This document shows positions 29,954-39,696 of a stretch of 64,000 nt of DNA, one piece after another. The notes below the pieces were generated by a model, which did no database searches, had not been told where the DNA came from, and saw only the letters and a list, made by a program, of their open reading frames with translations. This stretch comes from JAQBDA01 sp963709875 (GTDB taxonomy: Bacteria; Chloroflexota; Anaerolineae; Anaerolineales; UBA4823): NCBI GenBank assembly GCA_963709875.1, contig CAVPYB010000003.1:434001-498000 (forward strand), read 5' to 3'. The number at the start of each line of letters is the position of its first letter. The stretch's first letter is position 1. Made by a program: the position numbers and the translations under genes.

Positions 29954-31156
29954 ATGGACTCAAACTATCTAATTGGACTTGAATCAAAATTCGGGGCGGA
30001 CAACTATCGACCACTAGACGTTGTCCTGACCCATGGGCAAGGTGTTTGGGTATATGATGTTGAGGGAAATCGTTATCTCGACTGCCTGAGCGCCTATTCA
30101 GCCCTGAACCAGGGGCATGTACACCCCCAAATTCTAAAAGCATTCATTGAACAGGCAAGCAAGCTTACCCTGACTTCCCGAGCATTTCGAAATGAATCGC
30201 TCGGTCTGTTCTACAAAGAGATAGCCGAGCTGACTGGCTACGATCTCTGCCTGCCGATGAACAGCGGCGCAGAAGCTATTGAAACCGCGATCAAGCTGGT
30301 GCGCAAATGGGCATACACGCTTAGAAGCATCCCCAGAAACCTGGCTGAGATTATTACGTTTGATGGGAATTTTCATGGACGTACGATAACCGCAATCTCA
30401 GCCTCTTCAGAACCACTGTACAGGGATTATTTCGGACCGTTCACACCTGGGTTTAAGAATGTGACGTATGGCGATAGCGATGCTGTGGAAAGAAACATTT
30501 CCGAGCATACGGCTGGCATCCTTGTGGAACCCATTCAGGGTGAGGCCGGGGTAGTCGTTCCCCCGGATGGCTTTCTCACCCGTCTCCGGGAGATCTGCAC
30601 CCAGTATAATCTGCTTCTAATCGCAGATGAGATCCAGACAGGGCTGGGACGCACCGGGAAGCTCTTCGGCTGCGATCACGAAGGGGTCAGACCGGATATC
30701 CTGGTCCTCGGCAAAGCTTTATCAGGTGGCTTCTACCCGGTATCAGCAGTAATGGCAGATGAACCCATCATGGGTTTATTTCAACCTGGAGAGCACGGTT
30801 CTACATTCGGCGGGAATCCACTTGCCGCGACAGTTGCCAGGGCAGCATTGAAGGTGATTATCCAGGAAAACCTAATCGAGAATGCCTCGAAAATGGGCGC
30901 ATATCTCATTGATCACCTGGTTGAGATTCCAAGCAGGCATATCAAAGAAGTTAGAGGGAAGGGACTCCTGATTGGGGTGAAACTGTATGAGGAAGCCGGC
31001 GGTGCTCGTCGCTTTTGTGAGGCCCTCAAAGAACAGGGCATCCTTACAAAAGAGACCCACGAGAATGTAATCCGGTTTGCACCACCGCTGATAATTGACA
31101 AGGCTACGATAGACTGGGCAGCACCAAGGATACGAGATGTGCTGCTTATGGCTTAG
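29954..31156 (+). CDS. rocD: Ornithine aminotransferase-like class III aminotransferase
   Basis: 400 aa PLP enzyme. It converts ornithine and 2-oxoglutarate to glutamate semialdehyde and glutamate. The N-terminal YRPLDVVLTHGQGVWVYD is characteristic of RocD. The cofactor region has MNSGAEAIETAIKL, the Asp of LLIADEIQTGLGRTG, and the Schiff-base Lys in LGKALSGGFYPVSAV. The length matches the family. It is first in a run of four + strand metabolic genes, 29 nt before ald. 4-Aminobutyrate or acetylornithine aminotransferase is less likely given the N-terminus. Confidence 0.92.
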   Translation: MDSNYLIGLESKFGADNYRPLDVVLTHGQGVWVYDVEGNRYLDCLSAYSALNQGHVHPQILKAFIEQASKLTLTSRAFRNESLGLFYKEIAELTGYDLCLPMNSGAEAIETAIKLVRKWAYTLRSIPRNLAEIITFDGNFHGRTITAISASSEPLYRDYFGPFTPGFKNVTYGDSDAVERNISEHTAGILVEPIQGEAGVVVPPDGFLTRLREICTQYNLLLIADEIQTGLGRTGKLFGCDHEGVRPDILVLGKALSGGFYPVSAVMADEPIMGLFQPGEHGSTFGGNPLAATVARAALKVIIQENLIENASKMGAYLIDHLVEIPSRHIKEVRGKGLLIGVKLYEEAGGARRFCEALKEQGILTKETHENVIRFAPPLIIDKATIDWAAPRIRDVLLMA

Positions 31157-31185
31157 GCTTAATTCAAATTAATATAGAGGTCAAA

Positions 31186-32277
31186 ATGAATGTAGGAATT
31201 CCACGCGAGCGACGTCCCTTCGAATTTCGTGTTGGGTTATCGCCATCTGCGGTAAATATACTCACCCAGCATAATCACAAATGCTACGTCGAACACGACG
31301 CCGGTATGGGTGCCGGGTTCACCGATCAAGAATACGAAAAAGCAGGCGCAAGTATTGTATATTCCGGGCATGAAGTCTTCGGACGGGCTGATATATTAAT
31401 AAAAGTAGCCCGACCACTATTGGAAGAGATCATGTGGCTTCGCCCTGGGGCAGCTATCGCTGGGCTCTTGCATTTGAGTTCTGCCCGGCTTGACAAGATT
31501 GATGCAATGTTGGCAAACGATGTCACATCCATTGCTTTGGAGAAGATTCAGCTCGATGATGGTACCTTCCCTGTCCGCAGACCCCTGGCTCAGATCGGTG
31601 GCTTGATGGTCCCCCAGATAGCAGCCAGATTGCTGCAAAACGATGCTGGTGGGAAAGGCATCCTGCTGGGAGGCATGGTTGGGGTCCCACCTGCTGAAGT
31701 CGTGATCATCGGAGCAGGAGTTGTCGGCACAAATGCCGCCCGGGCATGTCTCAGGTTGGGCGCCCATGTCACCGTGCTGGATAACGACCTGGATGCTCTG
31801 CGGCAAATCTATGAACGCTTCCCACATATCGTAACGATGGTCTCGAACCGCTTCAACCTTTCCAAAGTGTGTACATACGCGGATGTCTTGGTTGGTGCTG
31901 TTCTGGTGTCTGGCGAGCGGTCGCCGGTGCTTGTGACGCGTGAGATGGTCAGTTCCATGAAACCGCGCGCCATCGTCATGGACATCAGCATTGATGAAGG
32001 CGGGTGCGTTGAGACATCCCGCCCTACTACTCACGACCAGCCAACCTTTATTGAAGAGGGGGTTATCCACTACTGTGTCCCCAATATTCCTGGGATCGTA
32101 GCGCGAACATCCACACATGCCTACATCAGCGCCGCATTGCCATTCATCCTGGAGCTGGTGGATAATGGAATTGATACCACCATCAGCCGGCACTCAGCCC
32201 TGGAACGTGCCGTCGAAACTCACCAGGGGCAGGTCGTTAACTATTCCCGAGCGCAGCACGAAGCCTGGGAGGAGTAA
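31186..32277 (+). CDS. ald: Alanine dehydrogenase
   Basis: 363 aa. It oxidises L-alanine to pyruvate and ammonia with NAD. The N-terminal substrate domain begins NVGIPRERRPFEFRVGL. The Rossmann motif is VVIIGAGVVGTNAARACLRLGAHVTVLD (given in part: GAGVVG near residue 176). The conserved block ISIDEGGCVETSRPTTH and the closing VPNIPGIVARTST follow. The length is typical. The first residue after the start is polar rather than the more common Ile or Lys. It sits 3 nt before the CoA-transferase gene, so the two are surely co-transcribed. Confidence 0.92.
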   Translation: MNVGIPRERRPFEFRVGLSPSAVNILTQHNHKCYVEHDAGMGAGFTDQEYEKAGASIVYSGHEVFGRADILIKVARPLLEEIMWLRPGAAIAGLLHLSSARLDKIDAMLANDVTSIALEKIQLDDGTFPVRRPLAQIGGLMVPQIAARLLQNDAGGKGILLGGMVGVPPAEVVIIGAGVVGTNAARACLRLGAHVTVLDNDLDALRQIYERFPHIVTMVSNRFNLSKVCTYADVLVGAVLVSGERSPVLVTREMVSSMKPRAIVMDISIDEGGCVETSRPTTHDQPTFIEEGVIHYCVPNIPGIVARTSTHAYISAALPFILELVDNGIDTTISRHSALERAVETHQGQVVNYSRAQHEAWEE

Positions 32278-32280
32278 GCG

Positions 32281-33579
32281 ATGGCTACCTGGAATAAAAT
32301 CTACCAATCGCGCATCGTTACCGCGGATGAGGCTGTTAAAGTCATTCAGCCGGGGATGCGGGTGTTCCTTACAGGCAACGGATCTGTTCCCCAGAAAACC
32401 CTGGCTGCCCTGGTGAGGCATGCACCGAACCTGGAAAATGTAGAAATCTGCCAGGCGCTCACTATTGGCCCTGCAGATTATGTCGATCCGAAGATGGAAG
32501 GTCACCTGCGCGTAAACACGATGTTTATCAGCGCGAATATTCGCGCTGCGGTACAGGAAGGTAGGGCAGATTTTACCCCGGTGCTGCTCTCCGAATTTCC
32601 CCTCCTCTTCAAGCAGAAGCACCTGCCCATAGATGTCGCCTTGATCCACGTCTCACCACCCGATGAGCATGGTTTTTGCAGCCTTGGTATCGAAGTGGGT
32701 CTGACGAAAAGCGCCGCAGAATCGGCGGATATCATCATCGCAGAAGTCAACCAGAAGATGCCTCGCACCCTGGGCGATGCGTTCCTGCACGTTAGCAAAT
32801 TGGATTACGTAATCCCCGTCGATTACCCCTTACCGGAGCTGTCTATGGGCAGTGACGGGGATGATGAGATCGTTAAGAATATCGCCAGCTATATCGCAGA
32901 TCTGATTCCCAACGGTGCGACTATGCAGATGGGCATCGGTGCCATCCCTGATGCGGTACTAAAATTCCTGTTCGAAAAGAGCGACCTGGGTATCCATACC
33001 GAATTGTTTTCCGATGGTGTCATCGATCTGGTCGAAGCAGGAGTGCTTACCAACGCGAAGAAAACGCTCCACCCTGGTAAAATCATTGCAGGATTTATCC
33101 TCGGCACCAAACGACTATACGAATGGGTTGATGACAATCCGCTTATCGAGCTCCATCCGACCGAATACGTCAATGACCCTTTCGTCATCGCTCAAAATGA
33201 GCGCATGATCGCTGTCAACTCAGCCATTGAAGTTGATCTGACAGGTCAGGTGTGTGCGGATAGCATTGGACCGAAATTCTACAGCGGCGTAGGTGGGCAG
33301 CTGGATTTCATCTATGGCGCTTCTCGCTCCAAGGGTGGGGTACCCGTGATTGCCTTGCCGAGCACAGCGAAGACCTTCAGCCGGATCGTCAGCACATTGA
33401 AACCTGGCGCTGGAGTTGTAACCTCTCGCAACCATGTTCGCTATGTCGTCACCGAGTACGGCGTCGCAGATTTATACGGTAAAACGATCCGCCAAAGGGC
33501 AATGGCATTGATCAATATTGCTCACCCGGATTTTCGCGCTCGGCTCACCCGAGAGGCAAGCGAACTGCACTATTTATAA
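32281..33579 (+). CDS. Acetyl-CoA hydrolase/4-hydroxybutyrate CoA-transferase family protein
   Basis: 432 aa CoA-transferase of family I. The catalytic Glu is in the HTELFSDGV motif, preceded by the glycine-rich QMGIGAIPDAVL and followed by GVGGQLDFIYGA. The exact acyl substrate (acetate, butyrate, 4-hydroxybutyrate or succinate) cannot be read from sequence. The AbfT/Cat2-like pattern is closest. GGAGTAAGCG gives the ribosome site before ATG. Position between ald and pyk suggests a part in fermentation of amino acids to acids with energy conservation, which is an inference. Confidence 0.88.
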   Translation: MATWNKIYQSRIVTADEAVKVIQPGMRVFLTGNGSVPQKTLAALVRHAPNLENVEICQALTIGPADYVDPKMEGHLRVNTMFISANIRAAVQEGRADFTPVLLSEFPLLFKQKHLPIDVALIHVSPPDEHGFCSLGIEVGLTKSAAESADIIIAEVNQKMPRTLGDAFLHVSKLDYVIPVDYPLPELSMGSDGDDEIVKNIASYIADLIPNGATMQMGIGAIPDAVLKFLFEKSDLGIHTELFSDGVIDLVEAGVLTNAKKTLHPGKIIAGFILGTKRLYEWVDDNPLIELHPTEYVNDPFVIAQNERMIAVNSAIEVDLTGQVCADSIGPKFYSGVGGQLDFIYGASRSKGGVPVIALPSTAKTFSRIVSTLKPGAGVVTSRNHVRYVVTEYGVADLYGKTIRQRAMALINIAHPDFRARLTREASELHYL

Positions 33580-33590
33580 AAGTCAAAGAG

Positions 33591-35024
33591 ATGGAACGCT
33601 GCACAAAGATCGTCGCTACAATTGGACCAGCCAGCCAGGATGAGAAAACCATCCTGGCTTTAATACAGAGTGGGTTGAATGTTGCCAGGTTGAACTTCTC
33701 CCATGGCACCCGTGCAGACCATGCAGAAGCTTATCGTATACTTCGCGAGTCCGCACATAAGTTGGGCAAAGCGCTGACGATCATCCAGGATTTACAAGGA
33801 CCAAAGATCCGCACAGGCGAGCTGCGTCGAGGCAATGTTGAGCTTGTCGCCGGTCAATCCATTAGGCTGACGACCCAGGACATAATCGGTGACTCAAATC
33901 AGGTCTCTGTAGATCTACCCATCCTCACCCAGTGCCTGGATTCCGGCAGCACAATCCTGTTAGATGATGGCAATATTGAACTGCGCGTAAATGCCCTGGG
34001 AGATGATTATGTTGATACTCAGGTCGTGCAAGGGGGCATATTGCTGCCCCATAAAGGTGTCAATTTGCCTGGGGCGACTATTGATATACCCAGTCTTACC
34101 GAGAAAGATGAAGCTGATCTTGAATTTGGGATCAATCTAGGAATTGATGCTGTCGCCGCATCGTTCGTGCGCACGGGCGAAGATGTGATGCTGATCCGCC
34201 AAGCCATCAACCGCTATTCTAGAAGAGAGATTGCCATCCCGGTGATTGCCAAGCTGGAGCGGCAGGAAGCACTGGAAAACCTTGAAGCCATCGTAAATAT
34301 TGCAGATGGACTGATGGTCGCTCGTGGCGACCTGGGTGTTGAAATGCCACCAGAGGCTGTTCCTATTGCCCAAAAGAGGATCATCGAGACGGCAAATCGC
34401 CATTCAAAAGTAGTCATAACAGCCACCCAGATGCTCGATTCGATGATCCATAATCCGCGACCAACCAGAGCGGAAGCCTCGGATGTAGCCAATGCCATCT
34501 TCGATGGCACGGATGCCGTAATGCTCTCCGGAGAGACGGCAGTCGGCCAATATCCCGTTCACGCTGTAAAGATGATGGACGCCATCGCCCTTCATACTGA
34601 GAGCCATATGTCTCGCTGGGGACACTGGCGCGGACCTCATGGTGCAGTCGAGCAGCATGACGACACATATTTTATGACCCTGGCCGCCCGGGAGCTGGCT
34701 CACGACCGAAATGTGGCAGCTATAGCTATATTCACCAAGAGCGGGCGAACGGCTTTGATGATGTCGAAAACCCGTCCTGGCGTGCCGATCCTGGCATTCA
34801 CCCCTGTGCTCGAAACGTATAACCGGATGCAGCTGTTCTGGGGAGTATCACCATACAGGATCCCTCACGTCAATACCATCGAAGAGATGATTCAGGTAGT
34901 AGAGAAAGAAATGCTCTCCTCCCGTTCGATCCAGCCTGGACAACAAGTCGTATTAATATTTGGATTTCCTGTTCATATGGTCAGACCAACGAATATGGCA
35001 CTCCTGCATACCGTTGGAGAGTAA
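33591..35024 (+). CDS. pyk: Pyruvate kinase
   Basis: 477 aa. It makes pyruvate and ATP from phosphoenolpyruvate and ADP. Motifs include KIVATIGPAS, LNVARLNFSHG, the active-site Lys in VIAKLERQEAL, MVARGDLGVEMP and the regulatory C-terminal domain with FTKSGRTA. It lacks the extra phosphotransferase-like C-terminal domain seen in some bacterial forms. It follows the CoA-transferase by 11 nt in the same direction. Confidence 0.96.
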   Translation: MERCTKIVATIGPASQDEKTILALIQSGLNVARLNFSHGTRADHAEAYRILRESAHKLGKALTIIQDLQGPKIRTGELRRGNVELVAGQSIRLTTQDIIGDSNQVSVDLPILTQCLDSGSTILLDDGNIELRVNALGDDYVDTQVVQGGILLPHKGVNLPGATIDIPSLTEKDEADLEFGINLGIDAVAASFVRTGEDVMLIRQAINRYSRREIAIPVIAKLERQEALENLEAIVNIADGLMVARGDLGVEMPPEAVPIAQKRIIETANRHSKVVITATQMLDSMIHNPRPTRAEASDVANAIFDGTDAVMLSGETAVGQYPVHAVKMMDAIALHTESHMSRWGHWRGPHGAVEQHDDTYFMTLAARELAHDRNVAAIAIFTKSGRTALMMSKTRPGVPILAFTPVLETYNRMQLFWGVSPYRIPHVNTIEEMIQVVEKEMLSSRSIQPGQQVVLIFGFPVHMVRPTNMALLHTVGE

Positions 35025-35048
35025 ACAGGGGGCTTAATACGCCCTAAT

Positions 35049-37328
35049 ATGACTGAAACCTACACGTATATCCCAGGAAGATTCCCAGTCAAACTTGAAC
35101 CCTTAGCCAGGTTCTTGCCTCCGGTTCCGGTTGGTGTTGTCCCGCACTGGTTAACCTCCACCCTGCCCTCAGGTGCTCTGATCCTGGATCCCTTTTGTTC
35201 GGTGCCGCGGCTGCCCGTCGAAGCCGCCAGGGCTGGCTACCGGGTGATCGTCACTGCCAACAATCCCATCGCACAATTCGTTCTCCGATCGATGGCTAAT
35301 CCGCCATCAGAATCCGATCTTCAGGCATTGATCGCCGATGTGGCTGCCTCGTTTCGCGGAGATGAGCGTCTCGAACCCCACCTGCGCAGTCTGTATGCTA
35401 CCCGGTGTGACAACTGTGACCAGATAATCGAAGCCGGGGCTTACATATGGGAACGAGAGGCTGAGTTGCCTATTGCCAGGCAATATAACTGCCCACATTG
35501 TGCAGAATCTGCCGTACAAACCACCTCAGGAGAGGATCAAAGCCTCGTGGCACCGTTCGCCCTAGACAAGCTGAACCGTGCTCGCGCGCTGGAACGTGTC
35601 GTCACCCTCGATGATCCGGATAGGCATCATGTCGAAGAAGCCCTGGCAATGTACCAGCCGCGGGCATTGTATGCCATATTTACGCTGATCAATCGCCTGG
35701 ACAGGATGGACCTCAGCCCTACTCGCCGTCGAAATATGGAGATGCTCCTGTTGAGCACTTTCGACCGCACAAACAGCCTGTGGGCATATCCTGGTGGGCG
35801 GACGCGCCCGAAACAGCTCACCCTCTCACCAAAATATTACGAATACAACGTCTGGAACGCATTCGAAGCCGGACTCCAGGAATGGATCTCAGATTATCAA
35901 AGCGTCCAGAAGGACATAACGATTACAGAGTGGCCGGACTTACCCTCTGATCAAGGCGGAATATCCATATATACGGGCAGGTTAAAAGATATCTCCGATG
36001 AATTGCATAAGGTCGATATCCAGGGTGTGATCAGTGCTATACCGCGGCCAAATCAGGCTTATTGGACATTCTCTGCACTCTGGGCGGGTTGGCTGTGGGG
36101 CAGAGAATCCATCCGGCACATTAAAAGCGTGCTGCGCAGGCGACGTTACGACTGGAACTGGCACAGCATTGCCCTGCATTCCTTCTTCGAGAATCTGGGA
36201 CGGGTACTCCGTTCAGGAGTACCTTTCTTTGGATTGGTCGGTGAGGCAGAGCCGGGTTTACTGACCTCGACGATCGCAGCCACGGAGATGGCCGGGCTGG
36301 TTCTGGAAGGGTATGCGATGCGACCAGAGAGCGACCAGGTCCAGCTAATCTGGCGAAAACCGGTGAAATCGGCTGCGGTTAGCACGGGCAAAGAGCAGTC
36401 TTGGGGAGACATCATCGGCCGCACCGCTGTAGAATACCTGGAACAGCGTGCAGAGCCGGCCGGGTATCTGCAGTTCCATGCAGCCGCGCTTTGTCAGCTT
36501 TCCAGGAGTACTGCCCTCACCCAGGGTGCTCCACCTGTTTCAGATCAGTCCCCATCTAATCTATACAATCAGCTGACCAGTACGATCGAGCGTTCATTAA
36601 CCTATCATACAGGCCTGGTGCGTCTCGGCGGTAGTGAGAAATCAATCGAAACCGGTCAGTGGTGGGTGAAGACTGGGGAGTTCGAGGGGAAAAAAGCAAG
36701 GGTTCCACTTGCCGATAGAGTAGAGAGCAAACTCGTGGATTATCTCATTGAGCACCCGGGCGAGGAATTACTGGAGATAGACCGCCACATCTGTTCTGTG
36801 TTCCCCGGTACTCTTACACCGGGGGGAGACCTGGTGCATACAGCGACAGAATCCTATGCAGTTCAATCTTCCAAAGATAGCGATCAATGGTTCATCCGGC
36901 CGGAAGATGTTCCAGAGGCACGTCTGGCACATATACGGGAGATCCGTTGGATATTGATCGAAATCGGCGATAGATTAGGCTTCACTGCCCATGGTGATCT
37001 GCCGCTGATATGGAATTATGAACAAGGCGAAAGTGTTTATATTTTCTACATCATTGGGTCGGCGGCATTTGGTGAGTTATTGATCACCTGCCCGCATCCT
37101 GCATCCCGATCGATTATCGTGCTCCCCGGCAGCCGCGCCAACCTCGCCCGCCTTAAGTTAAAGAACAACCTGTATCTGGACCAATTATTCAACCAAGGTT
37201 GGCGGTTTTTGAAATTCAGGCATGTTTACCGCCTGCTGGAAAGCCCCCTGCTCGACCGGGATAATATCGATGCCCAGCTCGAGCTGGACCCCCTTCAGGA
37301 TACCACTCAGCAGATGCGCTTGCTGTGA
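35049..37328 (+). CDS. Degenerate DNA-methyltransferase-like protein (likely inactive)
   Basis: 759 aa. The start resembles motif I of DUF1156/COG1743-type adenine methylases (ILDPFCSVPRLPVEAARAGYRV, shown in part, followed by NPIAQF). An embedded zinc ribbon follows (CDNC near residue 119 and CPHC near residue 146). Where an active enzyme has DPPY the sequence reads AIPRPNQAYW, with the usual downstream FSALWAGWLWGRE block still present. The glycine-rich motif I is also altered (CSVPRL in place of CGSGTT). After about residue 440 there is a long C-terminal region of unknown fold. It probably binds but does not methylate. It is convergent with rbsK, 5 nt apart. Confidence 0.65.
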   Translation: MTETYTYIPGRFPVKLEPLARFLPPVPVGVVPHWLTSTLPSGALILDPFCSVPRLPVEAARAGYRVIVTANNPIAQFVLRSMANPPSESDLQALIADVAASFRGDERLEPHLRSLYATRCDNCDQIIEAGAYIWEREAELPIARQYNCPHCAESAVQTTSGEDQSLVAPFALDKLNRARALERVVTLDDPDRHHVEEALAMYQPRALYAIFTLINRLDRMDLSPTRRRNMEMLLLSTFDRTNSLWAYPGGRTRPKQLTLSPKYYEYNVWNAFEAGLQEWISDYQSVQKDITITEWPDLPSDQGGISIYTGRLKDISDELHKVDIQGVISAIPRPNQAYWTFSALWAGWLWGRESIRHIKSVLRRRRYDWNWHSIALHSFFENLGRVLRSGVPFFGLVGEAEPGLLTSTIAATEMAGLVLEGYAMRPESDQVQLIWRKPVKSAAVSTGKEQSWGDIIGRTAVEYLEQRAEPAGYLQFHAAALCQLSRSTALTQGAPPVSDQSPSNLYNQLTSTIERSLTYHTGLVRLGGSEKSIETGQWWVKTGEFEGKKARVPLADRVESKLVDYLIEHPGEELLEIDRHICSVFPGTLTPGGDLVHTATESYAVQSSKDSDQWFIRPEDVPEARLAHIREIRWILIEIGDRLGFTAHGDLPLIWNYEQGESVYIFYIIGSAAFGELLITCPHPASRSIIVLPGSRANLARLKLKNNLYLDQLFNQGWRFLKFRHVYRLLESPLLDRDNIDAQLELDPLQDTTQQMRLL

Positions 37329-37333
37329 TGGTG

Positions 37334-38239
37334 TTAGTTCTCACTCAGAAAAGTCAGGAAATCATCCCGATATGGCAGGGAAGGCTGAGCACCGGCCTGC
37401 ATGACCGTCAGCGCACCGGCAGCATTCCCCCATCTGGCTGCATCCAGAACTGACCTGCTTTCACACAAAGCCACTGCGAACGCACCGGCGAAGGCGTCAC
37501 CCGCAGCAGTCGTATCTACAACGGGGACAGTAAATGCCGGGATATGTTCCTGTCCTCGACCGTCAACGACCAAGGCCCCTGCCTCACCCAGGGTGACTAC
37601 GATATTTTTCACCCCCATACCGAGCAGCACATCGACAGCGGAAGAAATGTTCTCCTGCCCTGCCAGTAATGTCAGCTCGGTCTGGTTGGGGATCAAATAA
37701 TCAACCTGCTGCAGCAGCTCGGCGTCAAGCAGCTGTGCTGGTGCTGGATTCAGGACGATTTTGGTGTTGGTTTTCCTGGCAAGCTTGATTGCATGCTCTA
37801 CCGCGACCAGCGGGCATTCCAGCTGCAATAGAAGAACAGCCGCCGACTCGAAAATATTGGCCGCTCTTGAAATATCCTCAGGTGCCAGCCGTCCATTGGC
37901 TCCCGAAGCGACTACGATTGTATTCTTTCCCAAGTCATCGACAGTGATGAACGCCACACCGGTAGATGAGCTCGGATCGATCAAGAGATGTGTGGCATCA
38001 ATTCCATCATCGTTAACTTTCTCGAGAAGTGTCGCCCCGAAAGCATCGCTGCCCACCTTCCCAATCATTTTCACCGTGCTTCCCAGGCGCGCTGCCGCAA
38101 CTGCCTGGTTGGCGCCTTTGCCACCCGGGTATGTCTGGAAATCATAGCCCAAGACCGTCTCACCAATCTTAGGGTGCCGTTGGGTGCGCACCACCAGGTC
38201 CATGTTCAGACTGCCCACCACGACAATATGACTGTCCAT
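37334..38239 (-). CDS. rbsK: Ribokinase (PfkB family sugar kinase)
   Basis: 301 aa. It phosphorylates ribose at O5. It begins with the PfkB strand VVGSLNMDLVVRTQ, followed by PGGKGANQAVAAARLG (signature 1) and DTTAAGDAFAGAFA (signature 2, with the catalytic Asp). ATG 38239 is chosen over an upstream ATG at 38263 because GGAGGGAG lies just before it. No ribose transporter is adjacent. A different PfkB substrate cannot be excluded, but NMDL and the pattern fit RbsK. Confidence 0.9.
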   Translation of the reverse strand: MDSHIVVVGSLNMDLVVRTQRHPKIGETVLGYDFQTYPGGKGANQAVAAARLGSTVKMIGKVGSDAFGATLLEKVNDDGIDATHLLIDPSSSTGVAFITVDDLGKNTIVVASGANGRLAPEDISRAANIFESAAVLLLQLECPLVAVEHAIKLARKTNTKIVLNPAPAQLLDAELLQQVDYLIPNQTELTLLAGQENISSAVDVLLGMGVKNIVVTLGEAGALVVDGRGQEHIPAFTVPVVDTTAAGDAFAGAFAVALCESRSVLDAARWGNAAGALTVMQAGAQPSLPYRDDFLTFLSEN

Positions 38240-38263
38240 TAACTCCCTCCGTTCATTCCACAA

Positions 38264-39694
38264 TTACGGCAGGATGCCGCTTGTCGCCCAATCGTCCCCC
38301 AGGATAAGTTCGATATCAACCTGCCCGGATCCAGCCGTTCCGACACTGATCCCAGACGGTCTGATCCCTAGCGATTCCACCAAATATCCAAGCGTGTGTG
38401 GTCTGCCTGCGTTGTCGTTTATGCTGGTGAGCGACGAGCGCTGCCCTGATTCATTCACTTCTACAACATTTACGCCCAATCCCTGCAGATAGTCAGCAGT
38501 TCTTTGACCCAAACCAGGATGAGAACTGCCGTTCTGGATCGATACTCCGGCTGCTTCTGCGATCATCTTCTCCTGACCTGTGCCGGGAGCCAACGATCCC
38601 AAGGCACCACTGGCGGTAAAGATCTCATCCCGCAGCAAGTGAATTTTATCAATAAGTGGGATCAAAATGCTGAGGTCATCGGGCGATTTTCCAAACAACA
38701 CACGGTCTTTTCCGATTATCCCCTGGCGGATATTTTCTCTGGGTAGCTGGCTTGCCAAAATAGAGAGCTTGGTTGCTTCCTCCAGGCTTAGATTGGTATG
38801 GATGCCTGAAGCCAGCTGCTGGTATAGTACGGGTGCCTTGCTCAGCAGCACAGTCAGCATATCCAAGCTGAGTATTCGATCCCGAATCCCCATGATCACC
38901 TGCTGCTGCCGCTGGGCCCTGTCAAAGTCACCGCCTTCTGTGTAGCGCGCCCGGGCATAGGCTAAAGCCCATTCACCAGGCAGCACCTGGACACCTGGCT
39001 GGAGAGTCTTTTTTGTCGCTGAGCCTGATCCGAGCAGATCGATCGTGATAGCCTCCGGCACATCGATCTTAACCCCACCGATCTCGTCGATGAACTGGAT
39101 GAATGCACCAAAATCAATCTGTGCATAGTAGTTGATCGGCACGCCCAGGAATTGTTCGACGGTTTTTACAGCCAGCCCTGGCCCGCCTCCAGGCAATTTA
39201 TATGCCGCTCCAAGATAATAGGCCGTATTTATCTTTCCATGCTTGAATCCGGGGATTGCAACCCACAGATCTCTAGGCACCGATAATATCCCCGCCGTCT
39301 GCGACAGTGGATCCAGGGTCAGAAGGAGCATGGTATCGCTGCGAGAATAATCATTCCCCGCTTCCCAGTCTCTTTGATCCAATCCCAAAAGTAGAATTGT
39401 AACCCGACCGGCACCATCCCAGGGAGTCAATTCTGGCTCGACCTCTGGAATGTTCTGCCCACCGAGAGCAGCAGCGGATGCTTCACTGGGCGGCAGAGGG
39501 GATTGGCTCTCACTTAACTGCAGGCTGCTGCCTGGGGGCGATTTCGACAAAAGTACCATCTCATGAGCGACCCCAAACCCTACCAGCCCAGCAACAAGCG
39601 CAGCAATAAAGATCAGCCCCGCCAATCCCAAGCGGATCAACACGGATTCGTATTTTTCGATATTACTGAGGAATCTCTCGTATATATGGCTCAT
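38264..39694 (-). CDS. LytR-CpsA-Psr (LCP) family cell-wall glycopolymer transferase
   Basis: About 476 aa. A cytoplasmic N-terminus and one membrane helix (about 22-42) precede the extracellular LCP domain (about 95-265). That domain shows ILLLGLDQR, SRSDTMLLLTLDP, SVPRDLWV, KINTAYYLGG-like and ARARYTEGGDFDRAQRQQ motifs. A LytR_C domain (about 385-470, VSIQNGSSHPGLGQRTADYL) closes it. LCP proteins attach glycopolymers to the envelope. ATG 39694 is chosen. A longer frame reaches back to 39919 but only through the Thr-rich coding region of the neighbour. It starts 2 nt after the upstream gene, so the pair is coupled. Confidence 0.88.
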   Translation of the reverse strand: MSHIYERFLSNIEKYESVLIRLGLAGLIFIAALVAGLVGFGVAHEMVLLSKSPPGSSLQLSESQSPLPPSEASAAALGGQNIPEVEPELTPWDGAGRVTILLLGLDQRDWEAGNDYSRSDTMLLLTLDPLSQTAGILSVPRDLWVAIPGFKHGKINTAYYLGAAYKLPGGGPGLAVKTVEQFLGVPINYYAQIDFGAFIQFIDEIGGVKIDVPEAITIDLLGSGSATKKTLQPGVQVLPGEWALAYARARYTEGGDFDRAQRQQQVIMGIRDRILSLDMLTVLLSKAPVLYQQLASGIHTNLSLEEATKLSILASQLPRENIRQGIIGKDRVLFGKSPDDLSILIPLIDKIHLLRDEIFTASGALGSLAPGTGQEKMIAEAAGVSIQNGSSHPGLGQRTADYLQGLGVNVVEVNESGQRSSLTSINDNAGRPHTLGYLVESLGIRPSGISVGTAGSGQVDIELILGDDWATSGILP

Positions 39695-39696
39695 CA

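Noticed and set aside
31417..32193. 258-codon - strand frame inside ald
   Set aside because: Antisense shadow of alanine dehydrogenase.
35025..35048. Possible hairpin terminator after pyk
   Set aside because: The GGGGC/GCCC stem is too short and no T-run follows.
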